From: Rhodospirillaceae bacterium
Lineage (GTDB): Bacteria > Pseudomonadota > Alphaproteobacteria > Rhodospirillales_A > Casp-alpha2
Assembly (NCBI GenBank): GCA_003488105.1
Contig: DNMS01000270.1
Location: 2,758 to 11,731, forward strand
Length of the DNA stretch: 8,974 nucleotides
Direction: 5' to 3'
This document shows, in pieces, positions 1 through 6,135 of the stretch; within the stretch, counting starts at the first letter, position 1; the number at the start of each line of letters is the position of its first letter. The notes under the pieces are model-generated. The model saw only the letters and a program-made list of their open reading frames with translations. It was not told the origin of the DNA and ran no database searches. Made by a program: the position numbers and the translations under genes.

Positions 1-77
1 CCTTCCTGGCGTCGGAGGATTCGGCGTTTCTCACCGGATCGACCATCAGCCCGACCGGCGGCTTGACCCTTCATTGA
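1..77 (+). CDS. Short-chain dehydrogenase/reductase (SDR), C-terminal end only
   Basis: This is the last 24 codons of a gene that begins before the window, read in frame 3 and ending at TGA 75-77. The visible peptide runs FLASEDSAFLTGSTISPTGG and then LTLH. The order 'FLAS-(D/E)-(D/S)-x-A/S-F-(I/L)-TG-x-x-(I/L)-x-x-x-GG' is the typical C-terminus of classical SDR oxidoreductases, which use NAD(P)(H) to oxidise or reduce hydroxyl or keto groups. The Rossmann fold and the YxxxK active site lie outside the window, so substrate and cofactor cannot be judged. It converges on the ThDP enzyme gene with only 11 bases between the stop codons. It could belong to the same pathway, but convergent placement is weak evidence. 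Confidence 0.72.
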   Translation, partial: FLASEDSAFLTGSTISPTGGLTLH

Positions 78-88
78 CCGGGGGCGGG

Positions 89-1765
89 TCAGACCGTCCC
101 GTCGACCACGATTTCCAGCAGGTTCGGCCCCGGATTGGCGATGGCTTCGTTCAGCGCCGTCCGCACGCGGGCGGGATCGGTGATGCGTTCCGCCGTCAGG
201 CCCATGCCCGACGCCACGGCGACGAAATCAATGGGCGGGTCGACGAAATCCATGGCGATGTAGTTTTCCGAGCCGTGGAAGGATTTCAGGCGCTGCTTGA
301 TGATGCGGTAGCCGCCGTTGTTGGCGATCACGTAGGTCAGCGGCAGTTTCATGGCCGCGGCCGTCCACAGGGCCTGGATCGAATACATGGCGCTGCCGTC
401 GCCGATCACGGCGACCACGGGGCGGTCGGGCTGGGCGATCTGCACGCCGACGGCGGCCGGCAGGCCCCAGCCGATGCCGCCCGACGCCAGGCCGTGATAG
501 GCGAAGCGGTCGCGGAACGGGAACAATTGATCCAACAGCCGGGCCGAGGTCAGCCCCTCGTTTACGATGATGGCGTTCTCGGGCAGGACGTCGGTGATCA
601 TCTTGGCCATGTGGCGGGGGTCGATGGGTTGCGGCCCGTCGCCATCGGACAGCTCCGTGATCAGGCGGCTGCGCCGGGCCGACCAGTTGGTCGCGGCCAA
701 TGCGGCGATGGACGCCTTGGCGCGGGCCGCCTGGGCGTCGCCGCCGACCCTGGTCAGCATGTCGGCGAGGGCGGGCAGGGTGGTCTTCAGGTCGCCCAAT
801 GCCGCGACCTCGACCGGATAGTTCTTGGCGATGTCCCATTCGTTGAGGCCGATCTGCACGATCTTCATGCCGTCGGGCAGGGGATCGATGGGGCTGTAGA
901 CCGACATGGTCAGGGGATCGGTGCCGAGGGCGATCATCAGATCATAGGGCTCAAGCGCGGCGCGCGCCTGCTTCTGGCTACGCTCCAGCGCCCCCATAAA
1001 GCAGGGATGTTCGTTGAGGAACTGGGCGCCGTAAGGCGTCGACGACTGAAACACGGGTGCGCCGAGGATTGTGGCGAAGGCCGCGGCCTCGGCGAGGGCG
1101 TCGCTTTTCACCATCTCGTCGCCGACCACGACCACCGGATTTTCGGCCGCCAGGATGCGCTTGGCCAGGGTTTCCAGAACCTCGTCGGACGGGCGCACGC
1201 GAGTGTCGATGCGGGTGGCGGAGCCCAGGTCCAACCCCGCCTCGTCGTTCAGGATGTCGCCCGGCAGGGACAGGAACACGGGCCCCGTCGGCGGCGTCAT
1301 GGCGACCTTGGCGGCGCGGTGGATGATGCGCGGCAGGTCTTCCAGGCGCGTCACCTCGACCGCCCATTTCACCAAGGGGCGGGCCATGGACACCAGATCG
1401 CCGTACAGCACGGGCTCGGTCAGGCCGTGGCCCTGTTCCTGCTGCCCGGCGGTCAGGATCATCGGCGTGTTGGTGAACTTGGCGTTGAACAGCGAGCCCA
1501 TGGCGTTGCCCAATCCCGGCGCCACATGGACGTTGCAGGCGACCAGCTTGCCCGAGGCACGGGAATAGCCGTCGGCCATGGCGACGACGAGCGCTTCCTG
1601 CAAACCTAGGACATAGGTCAGGTCCGGATGCTCGGCCAGCGCGTGCATGATCGGCAGTTCCGTGGTCCCCGGATTGCCGAACATGTGGGTCACGCCTTCC
1701 TGCTTCAAAAGCTCGATAAAGGCCGAACGGCCCCAGATTTTGTTGGCGCTGGTGGTGTTGGTCAT
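89..1765 (-). CDS. ThDP-dependent enzyme, benzoylformate decarboxylase/acetolactate synthase superfamily
   Basis: A 558-residue protein with the three-domain ThDP-enzyme layout: Pyr domain (about 10-175), central domain (about 190-345) and PP domain (about 375-555). Seen directly: FGNPGTTELP at 29-38, the LQEA glutamate (E56) that activates ThDP, H80 in NVHVAPGLGNAMG, and the cofactor motif GDG (455-457) to NN (482-483). The closest family I recognise is benzoylformate decarboxylase, a cytosolic 2-oxo-acid decarboxylase. However, its active-site Ser26 is Thr34 here, and the region of its catalytic His281 reads LTMSVYSP, with no His. The substrate is therefore open, and carboligase or oxalyl-CoA-type chemistry is possible. 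I chose ATG 1765. An upstream in-frame GTG at 1819 would add 18 unlikely residues and run through a palindromic operator. The gene is divergent from ubiX. Confidence 0.88.
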   Translation of the reverse strand: MTNTTSANKIWGRSAFIELLKQEGVTHMFGNPGTTELPIMHALAEHPDLTYVLGLQEALVVAMADGYSRASGKLVACNVHVAPGLGNAMGSLFNAKFTNTPMILTAGQQEQGHGLTEPVLYGDLVSMARPLVKWAVEVTRLEDLPRIIHRAAKVAMTPPTGPVFLSLPGDILNDEAGLDLGSATRIDTRVRPSDEVLETLAKRILAAENPVVVVGDEMVKSDALAEAAAFATILGAPVFQSSTPYGAQFLNEHPCFMGALERSQKQARAALEPYDLMIALGTDPLTMSVYSPIDPLPDGMKIVQIGLNEWDIAKNYPVEVAALGDLKTTLPALADMLTRVGGDAQAARAKASIAALAATNWSARRSRLITELSDGDGPQPIDPRHMAKMITDVLPENAIIVNEGLTSARLLDQLFPFRDRFAYHGLASGGIGWGLPAAVGVQIAQPDRPVVAVIGDGSAMYSIQALWTAAAMKLPLTYVIANNGGYRIIKQRLKSFHGSENYIAMDFVDPPIDFVAVASGMGLTAERITDPARVRTALNEAIANPGPNLLEIVVDGTV

Positions 1766-1794
1766 GGTGGTCTCTGCCTCGGCTGGGGGGTGAA

Positions 1795-1806
1795 ACTGTA
1801 TACAAT
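1795..1806. promoter_or_regulatory. GntR-like palindromic operator in the divergent ThDP/ubiX gap
   Basis: The sequence ACTGTATACAAT is a palindrome around GTA|TAC, broken at one base pair; the inner TGTATACA is perfect. TTGTATACAA-like cores are known from operators of GntR/FCD regulators such as MatR (family knowledge, from memory). It lies 29 bases upstream of the ThDP gene start. TACAAT (1801-1806) also reads as a good -10 toward ubiX, and TATACA (1802 to 1797) as a possible -10 toward the ThDP gene. A TTGACC at 1847-1842 on the minus strand could be a -35, though its spacing is not ideal. A bound repressor would block both directions. No GntR gene is in the window. Confidence 0.42.
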
Positions 1807-1901
1807 CCTGTCTGCGCACAAAGTAACGCGCCGGGCCGGGCGGTCAATCGGGATTTGCGCTAAGCATGGACAAATGCGGCGGCGAACCCCAAATTGCCCC
1901 C

Positions 1902-2510
1902 ATGTCCAACGACCGAAAACGCATCCTTATCGCCATCACCGGCGCTTCCGGCGCCGTCTATGGCCAACGCCTGCTGGAAATGCTGGCGGAAACGCCGGAT
2001 GTCGAAAGCCATCTGGTGATTTCCAAGGCCGGGCGGCTGACCATTTCGGCGGAGCTTGACCGCGACGCGGCCGAGATCGAGGCCCTGGCCGATGTCGTGC
2101 ATCTGGCGGGCAACGTGGGGGCGCCCGTGTCCTCGGGCTCGTTCCGCCTGGACGCCATGATCGTCGCCCCCTGTTCCGTGAAGACGGCATCCAACATCGC
2201 CTACGGCAACACGGGCGATCTGATCACCCGCGCCGCCGACGTGATGTTGAAGGAACGCCGGACGTTGGTGCTGGCCGTGCGCGAAACGCCGCTGCATGCC
2301 GGGCATCTGGAAACCCTGACCAAGCTGGCGACCCTGGGGGCGGTGATCTTCCCGCCCGTGCCGGCGTTCTATCAAAAACCCCAGGCGATCAGCGACCTTG
2401 TGGATCAGACCTGCATGCGCCTGCTCGACCAGGCCGGCGTGCATCTGGACACGGCGCCCCGCTGGGGCGAGGCTGGGGGCATCGCGGCCATCGGCGGCGA
2501 CAAGCCGTGA
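1902..2510 (+). CDS. ubiX: Flavin prenyltransferase UbiX
   Basis: A 202-residue protein of the UbiX/Pad1 flavoprotein family. UbiX joins dimethylallyl phosphate to reduced FMN to make prenylated FMN, the cofactor of UbiD-type decarboxylases used in ubiquinone synthesis and aromatic acid metabolism. Visible features are GASGA (14-18) in the FMN-binding Rossmann fold, ISKAG (40-44), APCSVKTASNIAYG (89-102), ERADV-like ITRAADVMLKERR (108-120), VRETP (126-130, matching Arg139/Glu140 of Pseudomonas UbiX), AFYQKPQ (155-161, the Tyr169 equivalent), R173 (Arg185 equivalent) and PRWGE (186-190). Length is normal. I chose ATG 1902 because the fold begins right after it; ATG 1866 would add 12 residues, and neither has a clear Shine-Dalgarno. 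Its stop overlaps the next gene. No ubiD is in the window, so the partner must be elsewhere. Confidence 0.93.
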   Translation: MSNDRKRILIAITGASGAVYGQRLLEMLAETPDVESHLVISKAGRLTISAELDRDAAEIEALADVVHLAGNVGAPVSSGSFRLDAMIVAPCSVKTASNIAYGNTGDLITRAADVMLKERRTLVLAVRETPLHAGHLETLTKLATLGAVIFPPVPAFYQKPQAISDLVDQTCMRLLDQAGVHLDTAPRWGEAGGIAAIGGDKP

Positions 2511-3277
2511 CGAAACATTCAGAAGGACGGACGGCTTTGCGGATCCTCATGGCGCTTGTCGGCTTCATGGCCTGCCTGCATCTCGGCCCTTCGCGGGCGG
2601 CGGCCTACGACCTGGGTGACTTTGACTGGTGCTTCAACAATATGCCCAAGGTCTACGACCGGGCGTTCGAGGCCTGCGTCGATGCCAACTGCACGCGCAT
2701 CAGCAACAAGAAAGTGTCCCAGAAACGGGGCTGTTATCAGACCTGCAAGGGCACGGCCGTGGACGCCTGCCTGTCCCAGCGGGCCCAGGGTCCGGCCCCC
2801 AAGACCGTAACGCGGGCGGTGCCCGTCAAGCAGGCTGCAACACCCACAGCCCCCGAAAGCGTCGCGGCGGTGCCGACGGCGCCGGCCGAAGCCGCGGCGC
2901 CGCAAACGGCCGAACGGGCGGGTTTCTTCTCCCGCTTGCTCAGCGGCTTCGGCGGCGAACCCGATCAGCCGGCCGCCCCGCAGGCCGGGGCCGTTCCCAA
3001 CGCGCCGCCTGCCGAAACATCCGAAGGCGATGGCAAGCGCGAGGGTTTCTTCACGCGCATCGCCCAGGGCTTCAACGAGGGCATCACCGACGGTTTCGAC
3101 GCGGACTACAACTGGTGCCGCGATCATTCGGGCGGACATTTTCAGGACTTGCTGCAGGACTGCACGCGGGGTTGCCTCGCGGGGCCGTCCGGCAGCGCCA
3201 ATAAGCGCCAAGGTTGCATCCAGTCCTGCCGCTCCAGCTCCGTCCGCGCCTGCATCGCCAAGCGGGACGGGAAGTAA
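2507..3277 (+). CDS. Exported protein with two copies of a six-cysteine domain (unknown function)
   Basis: I do not recognise a named family. The N-terminus is a signal peptide: short polar start, hydrophobic ILMALVGFMACLHLG (13-27), then SRAAA (29-33) with likely cleavage before Tyr34. The mature protein carries cysteines at 42, 57, 62, 76, 80, 88 and again at 204, 219, 223, 237, 241, 249. The spacings are nearly identical (14, 4 or 3, 13, 3, 7), each set follows a Trp, and each contains a K-x-x-G-C-x-x-x-C core. This is a duplicated, probably disulphide-bonded periplasmic domain. Between the copies lie a Pro/Ala-rich linker (about 96-135) and two GFF[ST]R[LI]xxGF segments (139-148, 180-189). 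The GTG at 2507 overlaps the ubiX stop, so the pair is probably cotranscribed. TTG 2537, preceded by AGAAGGA, may be the true start. Confidence 0.8.
   Translation: MTKHSEGRTALRILMALVGFMACLHLGPSRAAAYDLGDFDWCFNNMPKVYDRAFEACVDANCTRISNKKVSQKRGCYQTCKGTAVDACLSQRAQGPAPKTVTRAVPVKQAATPTAPESVAAVPTAPAEAAAPQTAERAGFFSRLLSGFGGEPDQPAAPQAGAVPNAPPAETSEGDGKREGFFTRIAQGFNEGITDGFDADYNWCRDHSGGHFQDLLQDCTRGCLAGPSGSANKRQGCIQSCRSSSVRACIAKRDGK
2521..2527 (+). promoter_or_regulatory. Shine-Dalgarno favouring a TTG start at 2537
   Basis: AGAAGGA lies 9 bases before an in-frame TTG at 2537 and is the best ribosome binding site near this gene; the GTG at 2507 has only a weak GGCGGCGA upstream. Starting at 2537 gives a compact signal peptide beginning MRILMALVGF, with a basic residue right before the hydrophobic core. 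Confidence 0.4.
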
Positions 3278-3287
3278 GCGCCCCCCT

Positions 3288-4187
3288 TCAGAACCGATAG
3301 ACGTCCTTCGCCACGGCATAGGTATTGGCGTAGGCCTGGACCGACAGGTCGATGGGGTCGGCGTAACCGCCACCCAATCCCAATGAAACGGGAATGCCGC
3401 GCGAGCGGCATTCCGTGAGCACCAGGCGGTCGCGCTTGGCGAGGCCGTCCAGGGTTAGCGCGAGGCGGCCCAGGCGGTCTTCAGCCAAAGGGTCGACGCC
3501 GGCCTGATAGAGCACCAAGTCCGGGCGGAAATCGAACACGGCCGGTAGGTGTTCGGCGAGAGCTTTCAGATAGGCCGCGTCCTCCGTGCCGTCGGGCAGG
3601 TCCACGTCCAGGTCTGACGCCACGCGGTGATGGGGGAAGTTCTTTGCTCCCTGCATGGAGAACACGAACACGTCGGGATGGCCGGTCAGGATGGCGGCGT
3701 TGCCGTCGCCTTGGTGGACGTCCAAGTCGATGATGGCAACGCGCGCGGCCCAGCCCTCGGCCAGGATCTTCAGCGCCGCAATCGCGAAATCGTTGAAGAT
3801 GCAATAGCCCGCGCCGAAATCGCGATGGGCGTGATGGGTGCCGCCGGCAAGCTGGCCCGACAGGCCGAATTCCAGCGCCGCTTCCGCCGCCGCCACGGCG
3901 CCCCCCATGGTCGCGGTGACCCGGTCGACCAGATTGCGGCTCCACGGCAGGCCGATGCGGCGCTGCGCCTGAGCATCCAGGCGGCCGTCGCGCACCGCCG
4001 CCATGTAGTCCGCATCGTGGGCGCGGGCGATGTCGTCCGCCTCGGCCAGGGGCGAGGGGAGGATGCGGTCCGCCGCCAGGATGCCCTCGCGCACCAAGTG
4101 TTCGCGCAGCAGGATGTACTTCCGTCCCGGAAAGCTGTGGCCGTCGGGCAGGGGAATGACAAAGCGGTCGGAGGTGAAGAAGCGCAT
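3288..4187 (-). CDS. Histone deacetylase family protein (class IV/HDAC11-like hydrolase)
   Basis: A 299-residue, zinc-dependent arginase/deacetylase-fold enzyme. The complete catalytic set is visible: paired His (H118, H119) in GGTHHAHRDFG, FND (131-133), charge-relay D154 and zinc ligands D156 and H158 in IIDLDVHQGDGNA, third zinc ligand D232 in QAGVDPLAEDRLG, and the catalytic loop GLGGGY with Y275. The HQGDGN and VDPLAEDRLG segments resemble the class IV branch (HDAC11) more than AcuC or acetylpolyamine hydrolases. Bacterial members act on acetylated or acylated small molecules or protein lysines; the substrate here is unknown. Length is normal and no signal peptide is seen, so it is cytosolic. 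ATG 4187 has AGGA about 10 bases upstream. It converges on the cysteine-rich protein gene with 10 bases between stops, and the terminator at 4263-4294 probably insulates it from the lipoprotein gene upstream. Confidence 0.93.
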   Translation of the reverse strand: MRFFTSDRFVIPLPDGHSFPGRKYILLREHLVREGILAADRILPSPLAEADDIARAHDADYMAAVRDGRLDAQAQRRIGLPWSRNLVDRVTATMGGAVAAAEAALEFGLSGQLAGGTHHAHRDFGAGYCIFNDFAIAALKILAEGWAARVAIIDLDVHQGDGNAAILTGHPDVFVFSMQGAKNFPHHRVASDLDVDLPDGTEDAAYLKALAEHLPAVFDFRPDLVLYQAGVDPLAEDRLGRLALTLDGLAKRDRLVLTECRSRGIPVSLGLGGGYADPIDLSVQAYANTYAVAKDVYRF

Positions 4188-4262
4188 GGCGCGATCCTAT
4201 CGCCCCCGGCGCCGTCCCGTAACGGGCAATTACACCGCACCTTTGAAAAACCGCGCCCAGGG

Positions 4263-4294
4263 AAAACCCCGCCCGAGCAAATTCAGGCGGGGTC
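4263..4294 (-). terminator. Rho-independent terminator of the small lipoprotein gene
   Basis: On the minus strand the arms CCCCGCC (4292-4286) and GGCGGGG (4273-4267) pair across a 12-base loop, extended by an A-T pair. They are followed by TTTT (4266-4263). The hairpin starts about 38 bases after the lipoprotein stop at 4332. On the plus strand it is followed by TCTTC and is a poorer terminator. Confidence 0.72.
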
Positions 4295-4331
4295 TTCGCT
4301 GGTGGTCAGGCGGGGAGGAATTCCCGGGTGG

Positions 4332-4526
4332 TTATTTCTTCTCGTTCTGCAGGGCGATGTGCAGCGCCGTGGTCGCGTCGACCTTGGCGGCGGCCGAGTT
4401 CATTAAGGCCTGATTGACCTTTTCCTCGAGCGAATGAAGCTTCATCTGCTCGTCCTGCGACGCGCAGGCGGACATGCCGAAAACAAGGCCGATGACGGCG
4501 AATGATTTGATGATGTTCAGGCGCAT
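4332..4526 (-). CDS. Small outer-membrane lipoprotein, Lpp/OprI-like alanine zipper
   Basis: A 64-residue protein with a lipoprotein signal: MRLNIIK, hydrophobic SFAVIGLVFG, then M-S-A-C with the lipidated Cys at 21. The mature chain is only 44 residues. From about 30 to 58 it shows a 3-4 heptad pattern (L30, L33, V37, A40, S44, A47, A51, A54, A58), an Ala-rich coiled coil as in Lpp of E. coli and OprI of Pseudomonas. It ends in Glu-Lys-Lys; Lpp uses its C-terminal Lys to attach to peptidoglycan, so a structural tether role is plausible but inferred. The mature part is shorter than Lpp (58). Residue -3 of the lipobox is Met rather than the usual Leu. A near-perfect ribosome site (AGGAGGGA) and a strong terminator suggest a well-expressed single-gene transcript. 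Confidence 0.85.
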   Translation of the reverse strand: MRLNIIKSFAVIGLVFGMSACASQDEQMKLHSLEEKVNQALMNSAAAKVDATTALHIALQNEKK

Positions 4527-4533
4527 GGCGCGG

Positions 4534-4541
4534 TCCCTCCT
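4534..4541 (-). promoter_or_regulatory. Strong Shine-Dalgarno of the lipoprotein gene
   Basis: On the minus strand AGGAGGGA stands 7 bases before ATG 4526. It is among the strongest ribosome sites in the window and fixes this start. Confidence 0.75.
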
Positions 4542-4660
4542 GTCGTTTCCCCCGAAAAACCCGGCCTGAAAGAAACCGGATTATCCGCGCCGTCGGGCGG
4601 CGGCAACGGACGTTTCATGGGAAAGGTGGCCCACCATTGTTAGGTTTTTGTTGCGACACG

Positions 4661-4689
4661 GTTTAACTCCGGTGTTCCTGTCACGTCAA
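4661..4689 (-). promoter_or_regulatory. Candidate sigma70-type promoter for the lipoprotein gene
   Basis: On the minus strand TTGACG (4689-4684) is followed after 17 bases by TTAAAC (4666-4661). The -35 is good and the -10 is poor. Transcription would start near 4654, leaving a leader of about 128 bases. Within the 267-base gap 4527-4793 this is the best promoter I can see for the gene. Confidence 0.33.
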
Positions 4690-4733
4690 TTTCGTGAAAC
4701 CGCTTTGACGCGGTGGCAAAGACATTCTACCTG
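4681..4733 (+). promoter_or_regulatory. Candidate MFS promoter region with nested inverted repeats
   Basis: TTGACG (4705-4710) is a good -35 for the MFS gene, with only a weak TACCTG 17 bases later. Two inverted repeats lie here: TCACG (4681-4685) with CGTGA (4693-4697), and CGTCAA (4684-4689) with TTGACG (4705-4710). The two TTGACG elements face opposite ways, so divergent promoters may share control. The rest of 4527-4793 shows no gene. Confidence 0.25.
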
Positions 4734-4793
4734 TTACAATTCCGTCACGGTCGACCTCCCGGCGCCCCCGACGCAGAGACCAAGGACCACGCG

Positions 4794-6077
4794 ATGTCGG
4801 CGACCCGGCTTATCTTCGCTGTCTTTATGGCGCAGCTTCTGGCGCAGATCGGGGCCTATACGGTGCCGGCGCTGCTGCCCATCTTCATTACAGAATGGGA
4901 CCTGACCAATACGGAGGCCGGCTGGCTGACGGGCATGTGGGCGGCGGCCTATGTCTGCGCCGTGCCGATCCTGGTCAGCCTTACCGACCGCATCGATCCC
5001 AAGCGCCTCTACCTGGTCTGCGTCACCCTGACGACGCTGACTCATCTGGGTTACGCCTTCCTGGCCGACGGTTTCTGGTCGGCGCTGATCCTGCGCGCCC
5101 TTGCCGGCATGGCCTGGGCCGGCTGTTACATGCCGGGGCTCAAGGTGCTGTCCGACCGGCTGGAGGGCACGGCCCAGACGCGCGGCGTGTCCTGGCATGC
5201 CGCCGGGGTCGGGTTCAGCGGCGCCCTGTCGTTCCTGTTCGCGGGCACGATCTCCAGCTTCGCGCCCTGGCCCTGGGTGTTCGGCGGGGCCAGCCTGTGC
5301 ACCGTGGCGGCGTTCCTGATCATGGCCTTCGCCGTGCCCGGCCAGCCGGCCAAACCGGCCCCTGCCGGGGCCTCCGTATCGGCGCGCCCGGCCCTATTCG
5401 ATTTCCGCCCGGTGCTGCGCAACCGTTCGGCCCTGGCCTATTCCATCGGCTACGGCGTTCATTGCTGGGAGTTGTTCACCCTGCGCTCCTGGGGGGTCAC
5501 CTTCCTGACCTTCACGGCGGTGGCCTGGGGCGGTGGGGACGGCCTTCTTGCCCCGACCTCCATTGCCTTCGCCATGGGGGTGCTCGGCACCTGGTCGAGC
5601 GTCGGCGGCAACGAGATGTGCATCCGGTTCGGCCGCCAGCGGGTGGTCATGGCGGTGATGGCGGTGGCCATGGTGTTCGCCCTCAGCATCGGCTGGGCGG
5701 CGGCCGTGGGCTACGGCCTCGCGGTCGCCCTTTGCCTTATGTACAATATCGCGGTCTACGCTGATTCCTCGGCGCTCACGGCCGGCACCTCGGGCAGCGC
5801 CGAGCCGGGCCGCCGGGGGGCCACCCTCGCCGTGCATTCGACGATCGGCTACATCGGCGGGTTCTTCGGGCCGCTGGTGTTCGGCATCGTGCTCGACCTT
5901 GCGGGCGGAAGCGGGGTCACCGGCTGGGTGCTGGCGTTCGGGCATCTGGCTATCATCACGCCGCTCGGCATCGCCGCATTCCTGTACCTGCGGCCCCGCG
6001 ATCTGCCGGGCGACCGGACGGTGAACGGACTGAAGGACGCGGACAGCGACCAGAAGGACACTGCGAACCCGGCTTGA
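4794..6077 (+). CDS. Major facilitator superfamily transporter
   Basis: A 427-residue polytopic inner-membrane protein with about 12 hydrophobic segments. The N-terminal six lie at roughly 6-32, 45-62, 71-90, 95-117, 135-155 and 160-180. A Pro/Ala-rich cytoplasmic loop (181-205) follows, then six more up to about 399, and a polar C-tail. The loop between segments 2 and 3 reads SLTDRIDPKRLYL, a variant of the MFS motif A. Segment 4 carries the LRALAGMAWAG stretch. The substrate cannot be told; the style recalls cyanate/nitrate-type and other small-anion MFS carriers, which is only an impression. I chose ATG 4794 because AAGGA (4782-4786) stands 7 bases upstream and the first membrane segment begins at once; the longer GTG 4713 form adds 27 polar residues. 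The Na/Pi cotransporter follows 58 bases after the stop, possibly in one transcript. Confidence 0.88.
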   Translation: MSATRLIFAVFMAQLLAQIGAYTVPALLPIFITEWDLTNTEAGWLTGMWAAAYVCAVPILVSLTDRIDPKRLYLVCVTLTTLTHLGYAFLADGFWSALILRALAGMAWAGCYMPGLKVLSDRLEGTAQTRGVSWHAAGVGFSGALSFLFAGTISSFAPWPWVFGGASLCTVAAFLIMAFAVPGQPAKPAPAGASVSARPALFDFRPVLRNRSALAYSIGYGVHCWELFTLRSWGVTFLTFTAVAWGGGDGLLAPTSIAFAMGVLGTWSSVGGNEMCIRFGRQRVVMAVMAVAMVFALSIGWAAAVGYGLAVALCLMYNIAVYADSSALTAGTSGSAEPGRRGATLAVHSTIGYIGGFFGPLVFGIVLDLAGGSGVTGWVLAFGHLAIITPLGIAAFLYLRPRDLPGDRTVNGLKDADSDQKDTANPA

Positions 6078-6135
6078 TGTCCCGCCGAAGGGCGCTATCC
6101 TCAACCCTCCTGCAACGCATTTCGTGTCCGGATCC

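Noticed and set aside
74..1609. Long open frame of 511 codons on the plus strand, antisense to the ThDP enzyme
   Set aside because: It is rich in Gly, Arg, His and Asp with no domain, and lies fully opposite a strong conserved enzyme gene. Antisense frames stay open easily at this GC content.
1766..1819. Extended N-terminus of the ThDP enzyme from GTG 1819
   Set aside because: The extra 18 residues match nothing in the family, and the stretch contains the palindromic operator.
2507..2590. Cysteine-rich protein as a lipoprotein (FMAC before LHLG)
   Set aside because: The residue at -3 is Phe, and a good signal peptidase I site, SRAAA, follows; the Cys lies within the hydrophobic core.
3278..3287. 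Terminator between the convergent cysteine-rich protein and deacetylase genes
   Set aside because: Only 10 bases separate the stops, and no stem-loop with a T tract can be seen.
4713..4793. Longer MFS start at GTG 4713
   Set aside because: It adds 27 polar residues before the first membrane helix, and the ATG at 4794 has the better Shine-Dalgarno.
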